Positions 23,350 to 32,515 of a stretch of DNA of 64,000 nt are shown piece by piece (the first letter of the stretch is position 1; each line of letters begins with the position of its first letter). This DNA is from Hibiscus mutabilis (Eukaryota > Streptophyta > Magnoliopsida > Malvales > Malvaceae): assembly GCA_019671005.1 (NCBI GenBank), contig CM033752.1:558001-622000 (forward strand). The letters are read 5' to 3'. Both the position numbers and the translations under genes were made by a program. The notes under the pieces were generated by a model. The model did no database searches and was not told the DNA's origin. It was given only the letters and a program-made list of their open reading frames with translations.

Positions 23350-23968
23350 TGATAGTGTCTATTGGCATCCAATGTTAAGGTCATAATAGGCTCGTATCAT
23401 TAGCCAGTCAGTTGTCTAGTAGTAAAGTGATTGTGTATGTCGAGCTAACACATATGACACTTATCGAGCTAAGGGATACTAGAATGGAGTGCGCCAAGTG
23501 GTCGGAAGGTGTGTTAGGGGGTCTGATGTGAAAACTTTAAAATATGAAGGGTTAAATTAATTGACTTATTTTTGAATCATGAGCAAATTGTTAAAATGTA
23601 TAATTTTTAGAACTAAAATTCTTATTATACTAGGTCATATTTGAATTTTAACATTAAAGTGACATGTCGTTACTTTAATAGGTGTTAAAAATTTAAATTA
23701 ATTATTGGCAATATGAAAAATAGTATAATCAAATTAAATAGTAAAATTTTGGAACACAAGTTTTTCATATTTAAGGTTTAAGGGTTTAAATCATAAGATA
23801 TAGAACTTAGGATCAAGTTTAGAGTTTAGGATTTATGGTCTATGATTTAAGATTTTAGGGTTAAAGATTTAAACTTTAGATTGTATAGTTTAGATAAGAA
23901 CAGAACTCAAAGTGAATAGAACTCCAAAGGAGATGTATGATTTACAAAGCAACTAAAAAAGTAAAAGC
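23350..23968. other. Intergenic, no gene seen
   Basis: AT-rich sequence. 23780-23890 has many degenerate TTTAGGGTTTAA-like words in mixed register, not a true telomeric array. It includes the 3' side of the gene ending at 23969; I could not place its poly(A) site. Confidence 0.3.
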
Positions 23969-24548
23969 CTAAAATACTTTAAACTTTTGCTTAACAGTGT
24001 GGAGTCCTTTCCCTGCTGTACCTCTCTTCCTGGCTCCATCACTTGATCCCTGACCTTGACCCTGCTTCAACAAACCACATAAATAAATATGTGATTTTTC
24101 TTCAATACCAAATGCTTGAATTCCCATGCATGCATGAAGGTTAGGTTATAATTCCATACCTTGTTGTTGCCATCATTCTCAACATCATCCTGACCTTGTT
24201 GTTTGCCCTTTTCTACCTCTGCATCATCCTTACCTATACAGAAAATAAAAGAGTTGCGTTAGCCATTGGAAATCTCGTCTATCCTCATTAACATATGCAG
24301 AATGGAAGCAACTCACCTTGGCTGTTGCCATCAGTGCAGAATACCTTGAAACTTGGGGATCTCGGAAACTCAATGTTGTCATGTCTCTCAACTTCATCTT
24401 CAGGTGAATCCATCTTCTTTATAGGCATGACGTCCTCTGCAGGTAACACCGAGAGGACACTATCCATAACAGCTCTAGGTGGTCCTGCATTCTTTCCGAG
24501 ACATGCAGAGGCTGTTACCATTTTTGGCATTGAAATACCGCAACCCAT
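23969..24548 (-). CDS. Small three-exon gene, putative N-myristoylated acidic protein
   Basis: Three exons on the minus strand join in frame: 24317-24548, 24160-24233 and 23969-24061. Introns are GT-AG (donors GTGAGT and GTATGG; acceptors after TGTATAG and TTGAAGCAG), with phases 1 and 0. The product is 132 residues. It begins MGCGIS, a good N-myristoylation start with a neighbouring Cys for palmitoylation, so membrane attachment is likely (inference). Residues 37-63 are acidic with a PEDEVERHD run; a SP-rich stretch follows (FPRSPSFKVF); residues 78-110 are polar, rich in Gln, Asp, Gly and Asn; the C-terminus is basic (KQKFKVF). No domain is recognised. A TATA-like AT run sits at about 24597-24612, only 50 bp upstream. 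Intact splicing and frame suggest a live gene of unknown function. Confidence 0.7.
24317..24548 (-). other. Exon 1 of the MGCG gene
   Basis: Codes residues 1-77 plus one base of codon 78. The donor at 24316-24311 reads GTGAGT, a strong plant donor. The start ATG at 24548 is the first in frame. Confidence 0.7.
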
Positions 24549-24839
24549 CGAATCAAGGAATGAGATGACTTATGCCTGTAATTTTCCTTTTTTTCAACAT
24601 ATATATAATATGTTTCCATGGGAAAAAAAAGAGAGATCCAACCAGAATATTGGGATTTGCTACATAACCACTCGGAGGCTACTTGTTAGCTGTTACTATG
24701 TTATTCATCACAGCCTTCCAATTGTTGTTCAGTACAACCAAGATCAGCATTAATATAACAAATGAATACCAATTTATCTTATACAGTACAAAGCTCAAAA
24801 TTGTTGGTTTAATTTGGTATTTGTGGGGTGTTAATTAAG

Positions 24840-25235
24840 GAACAATTGTCTACATTTATTTCCTCTTTGATTTTACTTTACCAATCTGGTGGTATCATGT
24901 ATCATCAATCAGTTGAATGAAATAATTAAAAAGTATCGCATGGATTGTCGTTATGAGAGAGAAAAGTAAAAAATGCCACGTTAGAATTGTTAATTTTTTA
25001 GAATGAGAGCCAAAATAGAAGGGAAAAAACTAATGTTAGGTACTATTTCATTAAAATAATAATTGAATGACTAAAATAAAAACACATAAATAGATGAAGT
25101 TTACCCTTGTTTTTATTAACATCACATCTTTCTTTCTCATTCATCAAGAAAGAATGCATGAAACAAAGTTGATGGTCAAATTGAAGGATTTTTCATTTTT
25201 ATAATGGTAAAAATGAAAAGAAAGCAATGTTTTTT
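24840..25235 (+). repeat. Paralogue of arm sequence lacking the MULE
   Basis: Collinear with 2465-2640 joined to 4325-4395 and 4605-4720 of the left arm: shared words include TTACTTTACCAATCT/TTGCTTGACCAATCT, TTATGAGAGAGAAAA and AAAGTTGATGGTCAAATTGA. The 1.68 kb MULE and a further roughly 210 bp insertion (about 4395-4605 of the left arm) are absent here, so this is a related empty site. Confidence 0.75.
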
Positions 25236-25250
25236 TATTAACATCATATC

Positions 25251-25664
25251 TTGGGCATGGTTCAGCATCCCACGTTGTCAAATTTTTTCATCTCTTCGGC
25301 TAGGCCAAAACAGTGTGAGGATTCCCTCGTTTCTTATCTCATTAATTTGGAGGAGCGAGAGTGGAAGTCTAACAGGATTCGAGATTTGTTTTCTCCAGTG
25401 GAAGTTGGTATAATCCAGTCTATTTCTATAGGAGAACCGGAAGTCAATCATAAACTTATTTGGCACGGCAATAAAAATGGTGAGTATTCGGTGAAATTTG
25501 CCTACCACTTCATCTCAATTTCTAGTCGACCAAATCCTATACCTTGCTCCAGTGATGATTGGAGGAATGAAAATACTCTGTGGTGGTCCGTTTGTAGGTT
25601 GGATATCCCACCAAAAATTAAGGATTTTATTTGGAAAGCTTGCCGCAATGTCTTGGCTTCTTAA
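25251..25664 (+). pseudogene. LINE (L1-type) ORF2 fragment, zinc-binding region
   Basis: The frame matches the segment after the reverse transcriptase of plant L1-like LINEs: RDLFSPVEVGIIQSI, LIWHGNKNGEYSVK, then WWSVCRLDIPPKIKDFIWKA, which is the zf-RVT style region that carries the W..(L)..PPK...F.W signature. Endonuclease and reverse transcriptase are missing upstream; the frame stops at 25664. It belongs with the RNase H piece at 26857-27250, the two being separated by inserted hAT-like DNA. Confidence 0.8.
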
Positions 25665-25738
25665 GGCAATCTTCGAGCTAGAATTTAATTCCACTTCATT
25701 GGATTTCCCGTTGCGTGGAGAATTTAGAGAGTATAGTA

Positions 25739-26598
25739 TAGTGAGCTTATCGAGCGAGTCGATCGTGACTTAAATAGTGTTCGACTCGTACTTTGTAAAA
25801 AATCTTGTTGCTTGACTCGACTCGTTGCTCATTAAGCTCGATAATATTTTGCTTGACTCTTGCTCATTAAAAAATCTCGTTGCTGAAATCAACTCGCTGC
25901 TCGTTAAGTTCGCCAAAATTTTTACCTTGTTTTTTTTAAATACAGGTAAAATCTAGTGATACTATTAGATCATAACATAAACGTAGAAATTTAGAAAAAA
26001 ACGTGAGGCTGAGGAGATAAATAAACGAACTTATCATAACATAAAGTCGATATTCGAGTGTGAGACACTTTTTAGTTTCTCAACAATCTTCGATGAACAA
26101 CAAATGAGATAATACCTTAGGAATTTCGTGGGTTTTAACTTTTAATCGTATTTTTTTATATAGAAAGTGGAAACTGATGACTTTTCCCCTTTTATACTTT
26201 TATACATAAAATGATACTAAAAGAAAAAGGAAAGAATCATTATTATAATTTAATTTCTTATCAATACAAATTGACTTTTTTACTCGGGAAATATAAAACA
26301 TTTTTGGAAATTTGAAACCAAAGTTTTATGGGTAAATTACCTAGCAATTCACTAAATTTTTTTAGAGTTTTCAACTAGTATTTAAACTTCTTTGAACATA
26401 ATTTTTTTAAGGTACCCACCAAAAAATCATAAAAGAATTTATATAAAAATAACGAGCTACTCACAAACTTATCGAGTCGAGTTGAGCCTTGCTCGACTGG
26501 AATCGCTAAGATCTCGAGTCGATCTCGATTTCGAGTCGAGCGTTAACTGAGTCGAGCTCGATTTGTTTGTGAGCTATTCAACTCAATAAGCACCCCTA
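25739..26598. mobile_element. hAT-like non-autonomous element, 860 bp
   Basis: Termini pair as TAGTGAGCTTATCGAG and, on the other strand at 26598, TAGGGGTGCTTATTGAG. Flanking 8-mers are GTATAGTA (25731-25738) and GTATAGAA (26599-26606), 7 of 8 matching, as expected for the 8 bp duplication of hAT elements. Both subterminal regions are packed with CGAGTCGA-like motifs. There is no transposase. It splits the LINE. Confidence 0.65.
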
Positions 26599-26711
26599 GT
26601 ATAGAACATATATTCTTTTTCTGTTCCTTCATCCAAGTGGTTTGGAGAGCTTAGTGGTTTAACTAATGTCTTAATTTGATTGATTTTTTGGGATTTTTGC
26701 AAATGGTGGTA

Positions 26712-26856
26712 CTAGGGGTGTTTATTGAGCGAGTCAATCGCGATTTGAGTAGTGCTTGACTCATGCTCCTTAAAAACTCTTGTTACTCGACTCAACTCAT
26801 TATTCGTTAAGATCAATAAAATTTTGCTCGACGCGTTACTCATTAAACTCGCCAAA
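26712..26856 (+). mobile_element. Truncated second hAT-like copy
   Basis: Begins TAGGGGTGTTTATTGAGCGA and runs through the same CGAGTC-rich subterminal DNA as 25739-25930, then changes abruptly into the LINE RNase H coding region at about 26857. Only one end is present. Confidence 0.6.
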
Positions 26857-27250
26857 AAGACGTGACGCTGCCGGTGCTTGGATTCTGAGTTTTACGAAGG
26901 CCATAGGAGTATGCTCGGTTGTGGAAGCGGAACTATGGGGTGTGTACACGGGTTTAATATGTGTCTGGAATCTACATCTCAGGAGTGTTGTGGTTGAGAT
27001 TGATAGCTTGGAAGCTTTACGGTTTATCAAAGTGGGCACGCGTGGCCACGGTTCGACTGGGTTGGTATTACATATCATGGAGCTTTGCAACTGTAATTGG
27101 AGTGTCTCGTTTCAGCACATCCATCAGGAGGGTAACAAAGTAGTTGATCACATGGCGAAGCTTGCGGATTTGGAGGACCCTGAGGTGCGTTTGTTCCATA
27201 CTCCTCCCGTGGTGATCGGCCGTTTGCTGCATGAAGATGCTGTAGGTTAA
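26857..27250 (+). pseudogene. LINE RNase H domain fragment
   Basis: The plus-strand frame reads an RNase H-like (RVT_3) domain as in plant L1 elements: AGAWILSFTK, the EAELWGVYTGL block, VVEIDSLEAL with the catalytic-type Asp, and a C-terminal H..REGN-like IHQEGNKVVDHMAK. It ends with a stop at 27250. This RNase H would remove RNA during target-primed reverse transcription. It is separated from 25251-25664 by hAT-like insertions. A 22-base T run follows at about 27358. Confidence 0.8.
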
Positions 27251-27599
27251 CGTTGGTTGCCTTGGGTCGTTGTTAGTTTGGATGCCTTGCTCTTGTGTAT
27301 AGTTGCGTTCTTTGTTTATATTGATTTTGGCTTGTTTGGAGGTTGATTCATAGTCTTTTTTTTTTTTTTTTTTTTTTTGTAAATTATTGCCATGTGTACT
27401 CTTTTTTTTTATTTAAGTTTAGGGAGATTTTTAACTAAGCCATGATAATAATCCCCATTTTCATCTAAAAAACCATAATTTGGTAAGGGCTTGAACCCTT
27501 ATTTTTTAGGATATCTAATTAATTAAAATTAAATTAATTATGATAAAACTAAATAAAAGCTCAATTATTACTGCAGCAAGTAGAGTCAAATTTATTTTA

Positions 27600-29375
27600 G
27601 GTTAAAGGCGTATTTCCCCCCGAATTTGACCCAAAAAATCAATTCAGCCCCTCGTCGAAAAAGCATCTAATTAGGCAGTTTATTTCGCAAATTGCATCAA
27701 ATTGGCCTTTTGACTGACGTTGACCGTTACAATGCTGATGTGGCAGTCCACGTTGCTGACGTGACAGTACACGTGGGATGATGATGTGGTATATGAGCTG
27801 AATTGATTTTTTAACCAAATTCGAGGGCATAATTGATTTGATTTGCCTAGTTCAGGGTCATAATTGATTTTAATTGAAAGTTTAGTAACTTAAGTTAAAA
27901 AATAAGAATTTAATAAATTATTAAAATTTTAAAAATATTAAAATTAGATAAATAATTTGCTTAAATTTTAAGTTAATTTAATCAATTTATTTAGTTTTTG
28001 AATAAAATTGAATAAATAATTTAGTTTTTAAAGTTAAACTTTTACAAATAGAATATATGAAAAATCAATTAACAAATTGATGTAAATATCATTTGGGTCT
28101 CTAATAATTTTAAAAAGAAGCAAAGTGAGAACTCTCTAAAAAAATCAAAATATTCTTCTACTTTTTTTTATAAAAATCCATAAACTTAATATAAATAAAT
28201 AAAATATTCAAAAAATTATTGACGATAAAAATTAATATAAAAATTTAATGTGTATTAAAAATTATAAAATGATAAAACGTAAATATAAAAATTAAAAAAT
28301 ATTTATAAATATTAAAAAATAAACAGTTTCATCGAAAAGGTCTTCGATTTCGTCAGTTTGAGTATTATCATTCGTTAAACAATTTTTTTGTAGAATTAAC
28401 CTTGTATTAGAGTAACAATAAAAACTCAAATTTTCTTTCGTTTTTTTACACCAAATTGATGCTCATTAATATTTGATATAAAAAAATGAAGGAGAATTTT
28501 GGTTTTATTACTACTCTAATCCAAAGATGATTCCATTGAAAATATGTTCAAGAAATATTAGTACGCTTAACATAACCAAAAACAGTCGAAAACTTTTCTT
28601 TTTTTATATATATTTATAACTTTTGATATTTTAAATTTTATGTTTTTTTTTTCAAGTATTTTGGGGAATAATGTAAATCCAAACAATATTTTAGGTTTTG
28701 AGGGACGTTGGAGTATATTTTGAAATCTACGGCAAATTTTACAGTGCAGGGGAAAGTCGCCATCTGCAGGTGGCGACTTGGGGGAAGATACCATCTGCAG
28801 GTGGCGACTTTCCCCTGATTTTGTCTTGAATCGATAAGGAAAAATATTAAACTATTACAAGTCAAGGGGAAATCGCCACCTGCAGATGGTTACTTCCCCC
28901 CTGCATTGTAGAATTTGCCGTAGATTCCAAAATATCCCCTATAGTGCCCTATTTTCCCAAATATTTAATCCATTTGGATTATTTTCCCAAAGCTGCCTTT
29001 TTTGACTAATTTTTAATTTATTATAGCGCTTTTATTTTTATAATATTTTATGATTATTTAAGTATTTTTTAATTATTTTAGGTTAAAGATTAAGTAAGTT
29101 ATTGAACTTTCAATTAAAATCAGTTATACTCCTGAACTAGACAAAAAATCAATTATGAACTCGATTTATGTTAAAATAATCAATTCATCCCCTCTACCAC
29201 GTCATCATCCCACGTGTACTACCACATCAACATCGTTAATGTCCATGTCAGTATCGTAACGGTCAACGCCCGTAAAAGGGCCAATTTAATGCAATTTACG
29301 AACTGAATGGCCTAATTGAGTGCTTTTTTTCGGCGAGGAACTAAATTGATTTTCTGTTAAAGTACTCATTTAACC
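27600..29375. mobile_element. MULE-like element with long TIRs, 1.78 kb
   Basis: Inverted termini of about 250-290 bp: the left end GGTTAAAGGCGTATTTCC pairs with the right end read backwards, GGTTAAATGAGTACTTTA; further in both share TCGAAAAAGCA/CCGAAAAAAAGCA, GCAAATTGCAT and GACGTTGACCGTTAC-type words. Flanking 9-mers TTTATTTTA (27591-27599) and TTATTTTTA (29376-29384) match at 7 of 9 positions. The interior is AT-rich with no transposase and hosts a nested hairpin element at 28700-28949. Confidence 0.7.
28700..28949. mobile_element. Nested hairpin element with CTGCAG palindromes
   Basis: Ends are inverted (TCTACGGCAAATTTTACAGT near 28726 and its near-complement near 28925) and extend to about GGGAC/GTGCCC. 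Inside are three copies of a short palindrome-like word, GTCGCCATCTGCAGGTGGCG, in both orientations, so the DNA can fold into several competing hairpins. It lies in the interior of the MULE-like element. Confidence 0.6.
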
Positions 29376-29484
29376 TTATTTTTAAAAACATTTTGTTGTC
29401 GCTCTTTTTGACTAATTGACACGCGCTTATTGTTCAACTGTAGAATTTGGTCAAACTCAGTCTCACTGACCAACATAAATTTTG

Positions 29485-29826
29485 GGTAGGTCTACGGTGC
29501 GGTATAGTCGCGTTACGGCTACGGTGCGATACCAACCGAAAATGTCATAAGACACGAAATACCGAACTGAAAATATTACACTTTTTGATGGCATTTTAGG
29601 TTGGTGTCTAGCGACAGTATCGATACTTATAGACAAGTTTCGATACTTACAAAAATATAAAATGTTATCAAAAGCAATTAGTATTGATAATCGAAGCTAA
29701 GTTTCGATACTTAACCACTAACCTAAAATTTATCAAAAAATATAATATTTTCAATTTCGTATTTCGTATATTGTAACATTTTCAGTTGGTGCCGCATAAT
29801 AACCGCACTGTACCATGTCTTAGGTT
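29485..29826. repeat. Foldback repeat with CGATACTT motifs, copy 1
   Basis: Outer words TACGGTGCGGTA and ACCGCACTGTACC are inverted; inner words AAGTTTCGATACTT and AGTATCGATACTTA recur in pairs. The same structure is found at 37330-37680. Probably a MITE; no clear target duplication. Confidence 0.55.
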
Positions 29827-29895
29827 AGATTCACTCATAAATCTTTTACAATGTTCTAAACAAACTCACACTCCATCAAGAGAAATTATATCATA

Positions 29896-30129
29896 GGCCC
29901 GGCTCGCTACATCATCCATGGTCCCAACCAATAAAAAGCATCCATTTCATTATATTTTTCCATGTCATATTTTTACCAAGTGAATCTTAACTCAGATTTA
30001 CTGTAAATTAAATTAAAAATCACTTTTTACCAATTGTAGATTCACTTAGTAAAAAGATGACATGAAAAAAATTAATGAAATAGATGCTTTTTATTGGTTG
30101 AGACCATAAATGACGTGGTGAGCCGGACC
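29896..30129. mobile_element. MITE, 234 bp, TA target site
   Basis: Near-perfect inverted ends: GGCCCGGCTCGCTACATCAT against GGTCCGGCTCACCACGTCAT, continuing through CCAACCAATAAAAAGCATC and ATGAAAAAA-type inner arms, so the element is almost wholly a hairpin. It is flanked by TA on both sides (29894-29895, 30130-30131), as for Tc1/mariner-type MITEs. Confidence 0.7.
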
Positions 30130-30646
30130 TATTTATAATTTCTCATCCATCAGGGTTAAATTTGCTTTGTTTTTGGTATAAATAGAGTACTACCGTGTGC
30201 CTCATAAATTCCCTTATTAGTTACTGCACTATATATAAATTGCTTATTTAGTTTTTATATTACAATTAATTAATTTTAATCTCTCCTCTTTTTATTTTGA
30301 ATTTCAGTTATAGACAATAAAATAAGGCAACATAATTAAATTATAATAATTTAAAACGATAACATGAATTAAATCTATAATTTAATAACAATACTAATAG
30401 TAAAATTTAACTTAACAAATTTAAATCCCATATTATATTAAAATAAATTTTGAAAATTTGAAAAATAAAAATGGTGAAAAGTAATTTATTTTGATAATGT
30501 GTTAAAAAAATCTATATATTTACGATTAAAATTTAAATCCCTAAAATTCGAAATCCAATTATACACCCTATATTTTAAACCATGCAAATTAAACCCTACC
30601 TTAAACACCTAACCCTAGAACATAAAGGTTTGTATTAAATATTTTT

Positions 30647-31115
30647 GGCATAAAGTCAAAAAATGTCCCCAAAGTTTGGGTGAATAGTCATTTTGGCCCC
30701 TATTTTTTTTAGCAATTTAACCCTCAACATTTTATTTTGGGTCAAAATGGCCCATCTGCGGATAAAACTGTCAGTCAACTGACGATAAATGGCTTGAAAT
30801 GACGTGACAATCATATATGACAGTGCACGCTGACATGACAATATCATATAGATAAATATGTTGACTTGAAAAAATATTACATTAGTCAAAAATAATTTTA
30901 TAAAATTATATAAAATATAAAATAATTTTTTGCTAACTTATCATTCTGTCAAGTCATTTCAAATTATTTAGTATCAGTTTTCTAACAATTTTCATCTACA
31001 GAGAGAGGCCATTTTGACCCAAAATGAAATGTTGAGGGTTGAATTGCTAAAAAAAAGAATAGGGGCAAAAGTGACTATTCAATCAAACGTTAGGTGTATT
31101 TTTTGATTTTATGCC
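30647..31115. mobile_element. MULE-type MITE, 469 bp, perfect 9 bp target duplication
   Basis: The ends GGCATAAAGTCAAAAAATG and GGCATAAAATCAAAAAATAC are inverted and the similarity extends about 180 bp inward. AATATTTTT occurs directly before (30638-30646) and after (31116-31124). The inner words GCCCATCTGCGGAT and ACAGTGCACGC also occur in the inverted-repeat arms near 4480 and 4550, so the arms hold a diverged half of the same family. Confidence 0.85.
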
Positions 31116-31229
31116 AATATTTTTTAGATTAAAAATATCAAATTACAATATATGACTAAATCTATAACTTAGACATAGTATAAAGACTAATAGAAGAATT
31201 TGACTCCATCATTTCTACTCCATGTAGGT

Positions 31230-31715
31230 GGGGTTGGGCGGTCGATCGAGTCGAATAAAAAATTTTGAGTTATTCGAATTTACGAGTTCTATTTTACGAT
31301 TCAAATTTTATTTGAAATTTTTTTGAATGGTGTCTAGTTTATGTAATTCGAGTCGAGTCGAGTTTCGAGTTTATGTACAAATTTAATTGTAATTATTTAT
31401 AATGTTATAATACATATTGATTCCAATTTAAACTACTTTCTATATCCATGTACGATATACATGTATATTTCTTCATATTTTCACATGTGATATACATAAT
31501 ATATCGATAGAATTGACAAGCTCGACTCGAACATAAAGATTGATCAACTAATTACTAAAATTTTTGAGTTATTCGAATTTCTATTTTATAACTCAAATTT
31601 CATTTGAATTTTTTTTATGTCGAGTTGAATTTATAAAATCATAAGTCGAATCAAAACGAGTCGTTTTTTTCGCGTTGAGTCAAATAATTTGGTTTTTAGA
31701 GTCGAGTCTAATTTT
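31230..31715. repeat. CGAGTCGA-rich repeat, probably hAT relic
   Basis: Contains GGTCGATCGAGTCGAATA, CGAGTCGAGTCGAG and inverted words such as GAGTTATTCGAATTT (two copies, near 31270 and 31565). The style is like the subterminal DNA of the hAT-like element at 25739-26598. Termini are not defined. It ends about 145 bp before the MUB-like start codon. Confidence 0.4.
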
Positions 31716-31858
31716 GTTGGCCCTAGTAGGCTACTTTTCTTTCATTTTTCTAGGTAACCCAACGAAACAGTGTGCTGTGTTTCTTTCAATTTTGTTGGTT
31801 TATTTGAATTTAAAAGAGGAAAAAGAAAGCAAGGGTTTTGGTGTGGTGGAGAATAGAA

Positions 31859-32226
31859 ATGGCGGAGGAGGTGGTGGAACTTAAGTTTCGATTGAATGAT
31901 GGATCGGACATGGGTCCTTCTTCAACCATTGCAATGCTCAAGGACACCGTTGCTGCTCAATGGCCTAAAGGTCACTGCTTCCCTTTCCATCAAATTTGTT
32001 TCTTTTCAACATATTCCTATCTTAAAACTAAAATCTGAATTTCATAATTCGAATGGATGGTCAAAATATGCATGTTTCATGTGCTTTCTTTCCTGCATCT
32101 GCTAAATGTTATTGTTTTTTGTATATAGCAGAAAAGGTGGTGGATGAGCCTCCCGGGAAAAACTTGTGCTCATGTTCGATATCTCGATTCGAATTCGATC
32201 TACGGATCACTGGAAGCACAAAGTAA
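31859..32226 (+). pseudogene. MUB-type membrane-anchored ubiquitin-fold pseudogene
   Basis: Exon 1 (31859-31970) encodes MAEEVVELKFRLNDGSDMGP, the opening of plant MUB proteins, but about six residues after GPS, where the family has a KYSPAT-like stretch, are missing. It ends at WPK before a GT donor in phase 1. After 161 bp an AG acceptor at 32130-32131 leads to a second piece, EKVVDEPPGKNLCSCSIS, which matches the C-terminal exon of MUBs, where a final Cys box is prenylated for plasma-membrane anchoring. The two pieces join in frame, but the middle exons that make most of the ubiquitin fold are absent and the reading runs 14 residues past the Cys box to TAA at 32226. MUBs dock E2 enzymes at the membrane; this copy probably cannot. 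Convergent with the GRAS gene. Confidence 0.65.
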
Positions 32227-32515
32227 TTAGTAAAACAGTGTCACCCTGAGGGAATCTATGAGCAAGAATGAGTGTTCCTTGTATTTGGTAAGCTACCTTT
32301 TATTTTGATTCTTCTTTTGTCATCATTATTTGTGTAATAAAAGCTTATGGATTCCTTGACACACACGAGCCATGATCTTGTTCTTGCATGTGCTTCTCAC
32401 TATTCAACAGAAATCTGATGAACTTGTAAGAAAATATTGTAATTACTTGTAACAACAAATCAAAATACCTGGGAAAAGAAACATACATGTGATGGAAAAC
32501 AGGGAAGAAGATGAT

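Noticed and set aside
23780..23890. Interstitial telomere repeat
   Set aside because: TTTAGGG-like words occur in mixed spacing and register with no run of exact units. The same holds for 6755-6785.
24295..24753. 152-residue plus-strand open frame
   Set aside because: It is antisense to exon 1 of the spliced minus-strand gene, which has proper splice signals and a coherent product.
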